Origin: Hypsibius dujardini
Taxonomy: Eukaryota; Tardigrada; Eutardigrada; Parachela; Hypsibiidae
Reading direction: 5' to 3'
DNA length: 58,060 nucleotides
Assembly (NCBI GenBank): GCA_001579985.1
Contig: LRSR01003405.1
Coordinates: 1-58,060, forward strand
Every line of letters begins with the position of its first letter. Positions within the stretch are counted from its first letter, which is position 1. The notes under the pieces are model-generated. The model saw nothing but the letters and a program-made list of their open reading frames with translations, searched no databases and was not told the DNA's origin. A program made the position numbers and the translations under genes. Shown one piece after another: positions 10,182 to 19,615 of this stretch.

Positions 10182-10284
10182 GTGCCAACACTATGCTCAG
10201 GAATCACAGGCCGAATCTTAGGCTCCGTTTCGAAAGAACTGCATTTTTTCCCGGCTCACCATGAGGGGTCTTGGTTCCAACTTG

Positions 10285-10830
10285 TGAGGACATTAAAATG
10301 AGACGATGCCGCGCGACAGACGTTGGATGACGTCACCCGACCAAGTCTTACGTTTTAGTGTCGTAACTTAGCAGTGCCACGTCAATCATGTGGCGTCACG
10401 ATATTTCATTTCTAGACAACTGGGTGTAGAAACGAATTAAAATTTCCTATTCTGTAAATTAAACTTTCCATTTTTCATTCTCATTCTTATTTCTCATTAA
10501 ACGAGACCTTGCCGCGCGACAGACGTTGGATGACGCCACCCGACCAAGCCTTACCTTTTATTGTCGTAACTTAACAGTGCCACGTCAATCATGTGGCGCC
10601 GCGATATTTCATTTCCAGACAACTGGGTGTAGAAACGGGTAAAAATCTCCTACTCCATAAATCACATTTTCTGTTTCTCATTCTTATTCTCATTTCCCAT
10701 TAAACGAGACCCTGCCGCGCGACAGACGGTGGATGACGTCACCCGACCAAGCCTTACTTTTTAGTGTCGTAACTTAGCAGTGCCACGTCAATCATGTAGC
10801 GCCACGATGTTTCATTTCTAGACAACTTAT
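10285..10830. repeat. 203-bp tandem repeat, three copies
   Basis: The landmark GCCGCGCGACAGACG starts at 10308, 10511 and 10714, exactly 203 bp apart. Each unit holds GATGACGTCACCCGACCAAG, which includes the palindrome TGACGTCA, and an imperfect palindrome GCCACGTCAATCATGTGGC. The last copy is cut short before a solo LTR. Confidence 0.9.
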
Positions 10831-10872
10831 AAATCGACATATCGTACTGTACCTCTGAATTCGTACATCCCG

Positions 10873-11211
10873 TGTTGGGTGGTACCCAACAGTTACGCAA
10901 TACTTACTAATAGTATGGCCTATCTACCTAGTTAACCCATTCCTATCTACCCTCACATTCTATAATGTACTTATTCAGCTATTATTGCGTACATAATTCC
11001 GCCATGTCGGCAGGAAATAGTACGTTAGATCAGGAACTATTTTATATCCTTGACTATATAAGTGTGTGTTCTACAGTAATTTGCAACAGTTCCTTTCTTT
11101 CCCCTCTAATCTCTCTACCAGTAAAGTCTTACTACTATTCTTCTCCTATTACTCAGTCTAATAGCTTGTATGTTCAGGTTCTTCCGTCCTAGTAGGGACG
11201 GAGGCCTAACA
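10873..11211. mobile_element. Solo LTR, TGTTGGG...CCTAACA, 339 bp
   Basis: Starts TGTTGGG and ends CCTAACA, an imperfect inverted end pair, flanked by the direct repeat CCCG (10869-10872 and 11212-11215). Inside are a TATATAAG box near 11056 and a hairpin TCCGTCC-TAGTAG-GGACGGA near 11183, as expected for an LTR promoter and 3' end signal. It is unrelated to the 218-bp LTR of the large element. The superfamily (Copia, BEL or gypsy) is not decided. The stretch 11212-11567 holds nothing recognisable. Confidence 0.65.
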
Positions 11212-11567
11212 CCCGTTTAATTTCGTACCCAGATACATGGGTGTCTCGACAATTTGCCCTTATAAACAAATCGTATCAGATGAAAATTCTTAACGCGACT
11301 ATTCGCACATAGACATAAAGACATTTGATTCTCTCTTTTCAAAACCGAGCAAACCCATCCAAAACCGGCACTCTGGCAATAAATCCCAGACATTTTAACT
11401 GTTTAAATGTTCATCGAACCAGAATCTTGTCGGGAATTCCAGAAAACTTTATGCATTCAAAAACTGTGAAATCAAATGTGCCTAAAAGCTTATCAATCGA
11501 CAATGCTTTTCTCGTGCACTTTGCGCATTGGTACGAGGTCCCCCGTCCCGGTACTAACAAAAGGGTG

Positions 11568-12048
11568 CTATACTACAATATGCCCTAAATATTTTTCAAA
11601 CTTCGGTTGAGCAATTCGGTTGATCCGAGATAAAATATAACCGCTAAAGTCCATCTGAGCCAGGAAAGACGCCGCATCGAAGGCCACAGGCACGGATTGG
11701 TCACGGACGCCTGAAAGTGAGCATAAAAAAAATTGTGAATGTACCCGCAAATGGTGAGAAGAATAAGGCGAAAAACCGCGTTGCACTTCCGGATCAGCGG
11801 TGGTGTGATGATCATCGACAGGGGCCACTCGATTTGAAGAAAATAACGACCACTCACTGCAGAATCGTTCAGCTGAGGAGGTTGCCACGCGATTAACCTC
11901 CGCAAAATGGGTGATCATGAGAGTGAGCTTCTGCTGATTTGTAATGCCTCCTCCCATCGCAGCTTGTTCTGTCAGGCTTGACTCGAACAGTGTGAAGAGC
12001 GCATAGTAGTCGCAAGAGCGCAACAAGTTTGAGTTGTTGGATAGGCCG
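11568..12048 (-). CDS. Unknown protein, two internal/terminal exons
   Basis: Exon 11858-12048 (acceptor GATTTTATAG, donor GTGAGT) and exon 11568-11710 (acceptor GCTCACTTTCAG) join in phase 1 and give about 110 residues without a stop, beginning within a coding exon. Visible stretches include CDYYALFTLFESSLTEQAAM, LMITHFAEVNRV and FLAQMDFSGYILSRI. The second exon either ends at the in-frame TAG at 11568 or splices at GTAGTA just before it. I do not recognise the family. Upstream exons are not found; a strong acceptor followed by an open frame near 13125-13020 on the same strand could be one. Confidence 0.45.
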
Positions 12049-12390
12049 CTATAAAATCACAATATTTATAGATCAAGTCATGTATGAAAATCATACACTA
12101 TAATTATTTATAAAACCACGTTTGAATATTGCGTTTATAAAATTACACCATTATCTAAACACTACTTAATTTTCAAAACGCAGAACAACTGATTTGAAGC
12201 AGTTCAAGTAGATGTTCGGAGTTAAGGAAAAATAATGGTACGTTATACAATGAACAAAACACTTCATTTTGATTACTTAGATTATCTGAAGAAACAAATT
12301 AAAATACCAAGACCATATACATTCAAGTCCAACAGCTTGCGTTTTTCTTTAAGCCGTCTCACCTTGCGGAATAAAACAAAAACAATACCT

Positions 12391-12434
<44 letters not shown>

Positions 12435-12440
12435 GGACAG
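12391..12440. repeat. (CAGA)n microsatellite
   Basis: Uninterrupted GACAGACAGA repeat of about 45 bp. Frames through it encode only TDRQ-type repeats and are not genes. Confidence 0.95.
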
Positions 12441-12649
12441 GACATACAAGTTCTTACTGGACGATAGCAGTCAGACACCCGTTGTTGCGATGCCAAATAA
12501 CGAAAACGTCGTCGTTCTGGCTTGTCAATTTAGACGCAGCAAAAACAGCGAAACTAGTCATGACTGGAGCAGCCTTTACATCTGGAAATGAGCAGTAATA
12601 CTTATAAAAAATAAATCAGACGGATAGTCTGTTGGATACATAGAGTCAG

Positions 12650-12830
12650 GCTAAGGGCAAGTAGACCGAAAAGCAGACAGGCAAACAGATATACATACAT
12701 GCAGACAGATATTCAGTCAGTTAGATAGACAGAAAGACAAACAGACAGAAAAACAGAAAGACAGACATGCAGCCAGACAGATAGACAGATAGACAGGCAG
12801 ACAAACAGATAACAAGCAGGCAGACGTGAC
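12650..12830. repeat. Degenerate CAGA/CAGG microsatellite
   Basis: Decayed tetranucleotide array (GACAGACAAACAGATA and variants). From 12830 to 14066 there is no clear gene, apart from the weak exon candidate near 13020-13125 on the minus strand. Confidence 0.85.
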
Positions 12831-14066
12831 GCGTACCAGGGATAGGAGGCGATACCCCATCTGACGAAACGTGTTTGGGCTGTGTGATCCAGCAGTCCAT
12901 TTTTTGACACATTTCATCCCAGTAGTTCTTAAACGTTTGCCGCTAGACCACAGAATCGATTGTGAAGCTAAGAGTCAACTGCAATAAATTAGCCGGGAAT
13001 TCCACTCGGCGACGGCAGGAGCGGATGATCCGGCATAACGAGACAGAGCAGTATCAGTGCTTTTGCCGCCCGTACAATGCTCTCAATCAATTCTGACAAG
13101 AATGAAGCGCTCGTTGAAGGATCCTAAAAATAAAATAACATTGCAAATAATATTTGTATGCAATATTTTCAAAACAATTACCGTAAGCAATTGTATCTTA
13201 ATGAAATGTGCCACACACGGTGAAGTTCTGTTGTCAGAATCTGTCTGAAACACGATGACTTCATCCGAAAGATTTTTCTTTTCCTTGGATGTGCTCCGTT
13301 CGTCGTGCCAATGAAATGTCCCATGTTCTTCTCCGTGCGTGTGGGAGGATCTTCATTTTCTTTCAGATTGAAGCGTCAGTCATGAACATGACTAATCGCA
13401 AATATGTAAGACCTAGTACCATAATCTGCATAATTAGTGGAAATTATTAATTAGCATTCTATGTCTTTCTGCTGATACCGCAATTCAATGCAAATAATGC
13501 CATTCATGTCGTTTAATTAAGGTGGCCTAAGCTGAACTGTTATAATGACATTGGAAATGTATAGGTCTACGTAACGCTAGTGCTGGTGGACCTTGAACTA
13601 ACTGGTTCCGATTGGAAAAGTGGAGCAGACGCGGACAACGAGGTCTGTGCGTGGTGAAACAGAAGAATTTGACGGAAGCTGTCTCCTGAAAAAATGACAA
13701 CTAATATTCAGTTCATATTATTTTCTTCCAGAAATTGATTTTAGAATAGATAACAACAATAATGCACAAAAATAATAAAAAACAAAACGGGTATAAAAAC
13801 AAGACGAAAACAACCATCTTGCAGATAGCTGATTAATTTTCATTTTTGCCAGGTCTAGTGTCGAACATTTTTATTTGTTATGGTAGATCCCGTTTTGATA
13901 CGTTTTAGGTGGCACATGGGGTGTTTTCATTGGTACTTCAAATTGAGACAATTGTCCTCGGAGAGAAGGTTCACAGTACATGGCGCTGAAGCCTGAGTAT
14001 GATCGGCGTTTTCGTACACTTCCCTGGGCAACTAATTGCACCAATGAACCAATACCGGTACGCTAG

Positions 14067-14187
14067 TTCTAGATCAGATGCAGCGCAATGCAAAAGAACT
14101 GGAGGAGATTGTGGAGGCCCGGACAGAGGACCTGCAGGCGGAAAGGGAGCGCTGCGATCAGCTGTTGGGGAGATGCTTTCTGCCTAA
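14067..14187 (+). CDS. Guanylyl cyclase exon fragment (signalling-helix coiled coil)
   Basis: The frame LDQMQRNAKELEEIVEARTE, then EDLQAERERCDQLLGRCFLP, matches the conserved linker between the kinase-homology region and the catalytic domain of membrane guanylyl cyclases (family form: N.LE.LV.ERT..L..EK...D.LL...LP). It ends at a good donor (AA before GTAAAT). The acceptor ACGCTAG is weak, and a TGA lies in frame just upstream. Neither the cyclase catalytic exon nor the kinase-homology exons are seen nearby, so this is probably an orphan exon or pseudogene piece. The spacer 14188-14775 contains a possible small first exon (ATG at 14543, donor GTAAGT) of no known family. Confidence 0.6.
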
Positions 14188-15042
14188 GTAAATTCGTTTC
14201 TTTTTATTCTCCATTCGTCCTGTAAATAAATCAGAAAATTCGTAAACCGCATGCAGTCCTTTTCCTACTGGCATACTGGAATAGTTTATAAATTCCGCTC
14301 GTTGTTGACATTGCGTCTCACCCGGTGAAATAATGGAATAGCGTAATATTGCCCACTAATGCCCGTTTCGGTAAAATCTTCCCTCTGTGAAATAAAAGGA
14401 TAAACCAATGGTGACACACAAAAATAGTACTCGCCAGTTGAACATGGAATAATTAATTGAAACTAAAGTAGTAAAATAGTCTTCCAGAAAATTAATCGTT
14501 CATTTAGCGTCATCTTCATCTTTGTCGTCTGAAGCCAACAAGATGTCCCGAATCAAACAACTTTGGTAAGTATTTGCTTTTGGTAGCATTCCATTTGTCT
14601 CCATATATGACATACATCTGAGATCACTCGATCAAGCGCAGATGTTTGCATGCACGTGAGTCCAGAAAAAGCCAATGTCCGTGCCAATGAGTGAGATTTG
14701 TGTGTTCTCAGTCTGTGTGGTGCCTGCCTTGTTCACACGTACAGCAGTCTCAGTCCCCACAGACAGACAGATGTACAGAACAAAACGCGAATTTAAAAGA
14801 GTTTTTATTGTTGTTATTGCAATTTCTATTACGCGAAGCCCAGCACAGGCCATTTGCAAATTTTTGATTTACTGACAAATTAGAGAAGAATGCAGACCGT
14901 TCCACGGGGTTTTCGCTCTTCGTAAAAATTTGATTGTTTTAGCAAGTGAAATTCTAAATATGGTGCTAACCCGTCATCCCAAAGTTTCAGCAGCCTTTTC
15001 CAGTAAAATAATTCTTTTATAATAGGAAACTATTTCACTGTA

Positions 15043-15524
15043 TTACCACCGGTATGTGGTAATGCCTGGCCTTGTGCTCGGGTTGTCCACTTCCTTGTGC
15101 TTCAGGTAACAGCCCATCACACCAATATCAATCGCGTTCAAGACTGCCACGTTGCAGTGTGGATGAATCACGCAAAGTTTCCAACAGAGTTCGCCATTCG
15201 AGACGGTCTCTGGTTCGACAGCAAAATCTTGAAATCGCGCGGGCCCATCATCTGAGTACCGGAGGTCATCGCCGAGGTATTCTGTATTTGGCAGCACTTT
15301 TGGTGACCCCCTGCCTGTCAGTGTCATGCTTGTCCAAGCTGCATCAGCAACTAACCCTATTTCTGTGATATTTGAATATCCAAAACATCCGAAATGGTCT
15401 TGCCACGATATCAGGGCGCAGCCAGGGATTGTACGACATCTTTCGAGGCAATTTTGAGAGCTTTGCGAAGCGTCCAGTTCAAACATGAAGATTCCTCGGA
15501 CTTTCCATCCAGAAACGGTTAATA
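15043..15524 (-). CDS. PAN/Apple-domain secreted protein, terminal exon (locus B)
   Basis: Paralogue of the exon at 1138-1619 with the same acceptor position (CCATTTATTTCAG), phase-1 entry and stop. Two PAN/Apple-like halves are present: CLERCRTIPGC with WQDHFGCFGYSN, and ELCWKLCVIHPHC with MGCYLKHKE. All cysteines of the locus A copy are kept and the frame is open, which argues for selection. The first residues after the acceptor differ (TVSGWKVRGIFMFELDASQ). No upstream exon is identified with confidence, since the following gene on this strand (16197-16454) has its own stop. Confidence 0.7.
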
Positions 15525-16196
15525 CTGAAATAAATGGAAGTACGAGCTATTAAAACATTATCTCTTTGCCGTTGAACGCTTGGCCAACCGGGTTGTTAGC
15601 CCCCTCCCTTGCGACCAAAATTACTTTAACGCTCTCCCAGAATCAGAATTAGCCACTTTGAGGATAAGGAAGCCTCGCCGTGATCTGTATTTTTCGTGTC
15701 CAGTTTTCATGTACGAAATGGAGCAGATCGAAGTGGTGTTGTGGCAGGAAATTCCGTACAGAAATATCGATTACAAGGCGCGTCTTTCTTATTAGATTTT
15801 CATTGGCATGACAGTAACTGAAAAAATTGTAAATTTGGCAGAAAATAAGAATAAATGTGTAAAGATAGTGAACTAAATATGCACATTTCAGAAATATATT
15901 TTGTCTGCTCTGGAGCCCTGGTCTCGGCGAGGAAAAAATCCATGGGACTTTTTACACTAACTGCTTAATCATTGACTCTAGTGATTGATTGCTTGATCTC
16001 ATTTCACTTACAACTAGATTATATTTCTCATATACGATTTCAGAAGGGGAACTCAGAACATCTCCGCTTTATGTAATTTAATAGAGCTATTATGATGCTT
16101 TTCTGAAATTTCACTCCGAAGTGTTCGCTTAGGCTAAAAAATGACCCATAATTTCGCCCCCTGACCTCCAAAAAAGATTCCGCCTAAAAACTTTTA

Positions 16197-16454
16197 TTAG
16201 GGTACACAGTCGAAACCCGCAGCCAATTTTGCCAACTGAGAGTTCTTCATCGCTTGCAGCTCGCCGACCGATCTTGGAGTCCTTTTCGCAATTGCGACAA
16301 TAATGGTATTGCGTCGGTCATCTAGACTCATACTACGCAGGTCGTCCGCGGAAGGATAGTCACAGCTAATCAGAATGGGGCCGAGGTCCATGTCCAGTCG
16401 GGAGTCTAAAATAATCGAAAAACACAATCCAAACAATAACGCTTGTAGTTTCAT
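16197..16454 (-). CDS. Small secreted protein, 85 residues, family unknown
   Basis: The ATG at 16454 opens a hydrophobic signal peptide (MKLQALLFGLCFSIILDS). A mature part of about 65 residues with only two cysteines (ISCDY and FDCVP) follows. Its middle, SLDDRRNTIIVAIAKRT then SVGELQAMKNSQLAKLA, resembles a short helical motif I have seen in various secreted proteins, but I cannot name it. It is uninterrupted by introns as read. It lies directly downstream of the PAN gene at 16529 on the same strand. Confidence 0.5.
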   Translation of the reverse strand: MKLQALLFGLCFSIILDSRLDMDLGPILISCDYPSADDLRSMSLDDRRNTIIVAIAKRTPRSVGELQAMKNSQLAKLAAGFDCVP

Positions 16455-16528
16455 TTCGCATAAAGTGGTATCTTTTCTGTAACTATTGGTTCACCGTTTT
16501 TTCGCCTGTGCGTATTATCCGTCCACTT

Positions 16529-16872
16529 TTAATTCTTACAATCGTAATTCTCGTCGTAAGAGATGCCGCATCTCACGTTGGGGTACCCATCAATCTGGAA
16601 GGCATCCGCCTTGGAAACAGGCCCGGATTTCATGAAGCAGTAACTGCCGCCGTATATTGCAGGGTTCCAGGTGAAATGAGTGCATCCTAGAGTACTGGCA
16701 CATAATGTACTGCATTCCTCACCCCGGACTACAATAGTCCGGCTGAGGTCGTTAATTGAGCTGAAATCACAAGCGAACGCCCAGTTGCCGTTCCATTTGA
16801 TGCCGGTATTTGATGCAGTCGATGCGGTACTCGTTGTAATTGCTTCAACAACAGTTGGCTCCGGGGTGGTTC
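16529..16872 (-). CDS. Ser/Thr linker plus PAN/Apple domain, terminal exon
   Basis: A single exon with acceptor CGTTTTAAG, phase-1 entry, and stop TAA at 16529. Residues 1-25 are a copy of the Ser/Thr-rich linker (EAITTSTASTASNTG) that reads straight into a PAN/Apple domain without the donor used in locus A. The domain has WNGNWAFACDF, then VVRGEECSTLCASTLGCTHF, then YCFMKSGPVSKADAF and RCGI. This cysteine pattern with CTHFTW is the PAN form common in carbohydrate-binding proteins. It shows that linker and lectin domain are joined in one protein. A decayed relative of the PAN part lies at 6405-6486. Confidence 0.7.
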
Positions 16873-17544
16873 CTTAAAACGCAGTAGAGATATTACTAAA
16901 TCATTAACACAAGTGTTGCTGTGGCTGTTTTACGTGTTCTATGTTTCGTTCAAATATAATTAGATCATGTTGTTTAAAATCACTCCGAGCGAAATAATTA
17001 ATGAACATCCAACATATCCAAAGGATACCGGGTTCGGCAAGGCTTTTGAGACAAACTTAGAACCGATATTTCTCTCTCTACTATCGGCACTTCCTCAAAA
17101 AAAATTCACCATGCCTGTCTATGAGCATTTAATACAGGTGGAAAAGAAAGGTTCTATCTTTACTCTTGACAATATGCCAGACGAAAATCTCTGGAAGACA
17201 GGATGTCAATAATGATCTACGCCACACCCTCATATACTCCCACAAAAATAGTTCCTTCTGGAAAACAACAAGTTTTGTCGAAAGTCAACTGCGGCCAATA
17301 ATTTTGTTCCTTCTTGTAAGAAAAAGCGTTAACTAACCGATTGAGTTCGCGAGGTATTTCAGAAATCAAGTGGAACGGATTTCAGATGTAGGCATAACGA
17401 TAAGACTTTTCACTGAGTTCACTTGAGGTCGGCTCGGAGGGAGTAAAAAGTCTTCTCTCCCCCCTTTCGACCCGGCGGGGGGCGGTGGGAGAGCAAGCTT
17501 GAACCTGTAAAAGCCTAAACATTTTTGTCACTACCAAAACTCAC

Positions 17545-18001
17545 TTGCACTTTTAAGATTGACGTCTAGTTCACCGTCTACATTAGCAATTGCTTCGTAC
17601 AGGTTGATGCTAGTTGGGTTGAGTGCACCACGAAGTGGACTACATAGGGCACTCAAAACGCCAGACTGGGTAACGGAGACCCACTGACAGGAATGGCCAA
17701 AATGGCCTCCAGCCGCTCCTTCTTCCCACTGCAAACAAAGATAGTTTACAGAAAGAGATAGAGAGAGAGACGACCTACAAAGTCATAAATATAATGTGTC
17801 GCACAGTCCCACTTACGCGGAGTATTCCATTTTTATTGGCTATCCATTGGTTGAGGTCCACTTGGCGATGGTGTAGCTTCCCCTCACGGTCATACGTTTC
17901 GGCAGTTAAAATTATCTCGTTTCTGATAGCCAAGTTCTGGAACGTAGCGGATGAGGCTCGAGCATAGATGGCTGGGTATGTGGCTGATGTTTGAAGAGAC
18001 G
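17545..18001 (-). pseudogene. CVNH lectin module copy 2, split by a retrotransposon
   Basis: Exon 17545-17728 (184 nt) and exon 17817 to 18001 match the locus A exons at 3026-3209 and 3298-3491, with the same donors and acceptor. The second-half motifs GGHFGHSC, LSALC and SINL.EAIANVDG are kept. The retroelement at 18006-27725 lies inside the first CVNH exon, only a few bases from its splice acceptor; the missing exon start and acceptor are found beyond the element at 27726-27740. Apart from the insertion, I see no stop in either exon, so disruption looks recent. Confidence 0.75.
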
Positions 18002-18005
18002 AATG
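18002..18005. repeat. Target-site duplication AATG (left)
   Basis: AATG precedes the left LTR here and follows the right LTR at 27726-27729. The uninterrupted paralogue (3482-3488) reads GAATGGG, which confirms the insertion point. Confidence 0.9.
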
Positions 18006-18223
18006 TGTAGCGAGCACAATCGGAAAAGATGTTATTACTGGTTGTACTGCCTAACTTACACTGCACCAACAGATTATATAGTACAGAAGACAAGAGACAA
18101 GAGAGAAAGAAGGTGGCCAAAGGTAAATGGAAAAACAAAGAAAGTAGCTAATGGAAGACGACGATTAAGACATAATGGACCACTAATGATAATAGTTACT
18201 CAATCATATAGCTAGGCGCGACA
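18006..18223 (-). repeat. 3' LTR (218 bp)
   Basis: Left copy on the + strand, TGTAGCG...GCGACA as written. Every base I compared equals the copy at 27508-27725. Confidence 0.95.
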
Positions 18224-18236
18224 TTCCCTCCTTCTT
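18224..18236 (-). promoter_or_regulatory. Polypurine tract
   Basis: Sense sequence AAGAAGGAGGGAA directly abuts the 3' LTR, the expected site for plus-strand priming. Confidence 0.8.
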
Positions 18237-18246
18237 AAGAAACACA

Positions 18247-18876
18247 TTAAGTATGTCCAAAGCTACCAAGGCGAGGTTTAGGCCCGAAAACTGGCTGATA
18301 CTGAAGGATGACGTCGCGAAGGTGGCGAGCGGAGGCGGGATTTAGAGGCTGGCCACGGCGATACTCACGAAGACGATAACCGCGTTCAGGTCCAGCAGTC
18401 TTACCGAAGACAGCAGATATGGCAATACCCAAGCTACGGCGAAAACCAGGTGTGTCGGCTTCGTCCAGAAAGGTGGATGCACTTGACGCAATTTCGTCGA
18501 TGGTGTTCATTGGATCTCCTTCCAGTCGGAAGCGCAGGTTGGAGCGGACCCAGAGGCGTACATTGAATGCACGGTTGTTGTCGTCCCCAAAATCATTAGG
18601 CATGTTGATGGGACCGTACGGAGGTGGAATTTCAGGAGACGGAGAGCGTTGATGAACAGTAGCAAGCGGAACGGAAACCAGCATAGTGGGTTGAACAAGC
18701 ATGCCATTATCATCTACGATGAAAGTGTCGGGACCCGATGAAAGAGGACTCGGAGGGCGCGAGATGGTAACTTCGGTAGGGTCTGGGTGAAGAGACGGAG
18801 AGGGAGAGTTGGCTATAATCAACTTCGGTAGAGAGTCATCACTGTCCGAATCGAGCGGCGTCGAACAGTGGGCCAT
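18247..18876 (-). CDS. Retroelement 3' accessory ORF, 209 residues
   Basis: An open frame downstream of env, starting at the ATG at 18876, which lies 45 nt after a possible acceptor (CATTTAG). The N-terminal half is Pro/Ser-rich and acidic (DSDSDDSLPKL, SPSPSLHPDP), so probably disordered. The C-terminal half looks folded (NRAFNVRLWVRSNLRFRLEG, then EADTPGFRRSLGIAISAVFG). I recognise no family. Ty3/gypsy elements rarely carry a gene here; it may be a matrix-like or regulatory protein, but that is only a guess. Two copies of the recurrent decamer lie in its first part. Confidence 0.6.
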   Translation of the reverse strand: MAHCSTPLDSDSDDSLPKLIIANSPSPSLHPDPTEVTISRPPSPLSSGPDTFIVDDNGMLVQPTMLVSVPLATVHQRSPSPEIPPPYGPINMPNDFGDDNNRAFNVRLWVRSNLRFRLEGDPMNTIDEIASSASTFLDEADTPGFRRSLGIAISAVFGKTAGPERGYRLREYRRGQPLNPASARHLRDVILQYQPVFGPKPRLGSFGHT

Positions 18877-19615
18877 GATGGAATGAAACAGAATAAAATG
18901 AAACTAAATGACACATCAACGCGACAAATAACGTTTATATAGGGAGTAAAGACAATCAAGGAGAAAGAACGTGAAATGAAGAAGATTCCCAAGGTCAGTT
19001 TAGAGGAATCCGTAAGTGACGAAAAGGTAAACAAGACACTCTTACAAGACAACAGAGAAAAGACAAACACTGAACAGAGAGTCGCACATGCGATCTTTTC
19101 CCGGATTTTGTTTCTTTTTCTTTTAATCCGGTTTGGGTAACACAATGGGCATCAAATTGTTTTTCTGACAGGCGAATTCAGTTCCTTTTCTTTTGTGTGC
19201 TCCCAAATCTGGTCCTGCCCAGTTTCACATTTAAATTATTTTATTTAAATATTTTTATTTGGACCAGATTGCCTGTTTAATCAACATAGGTAGGCTGAAA
19301 TAAAACATAAAATACAACTTCGGTAGCCACAAAATATACTTACTTGGCCCGTGCTTATCTTTTGGCCTGAGGGTTGGTAATAGATAGATAACATATTTTT
19401 AGACAAGTTCAACATTTTCTGGTTTCTCTTTTCCCCTCCTTCTTTTTTTTAAAATTATTATTTTAATATGGTGGTTGAACTGTCAGCGGTTAAATGGTCA
19501 ACTAAATACAATACACTCAAGCGGTTAATTATAAGGGAGAAGCCAGACACTAAAGGATAGATATACAATAATAAAAACCCATCACCGAAATCGGGCAAGA
19601 TACACAGGACGGTAC

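Noticed and set aside
12713-12917. Three overlapping frames of Cys/Leu/Ser-rich protein
   Set aside because: They are translations of a CAGA/CTGT microsatellite in three frames (repeated CLSV-type text).
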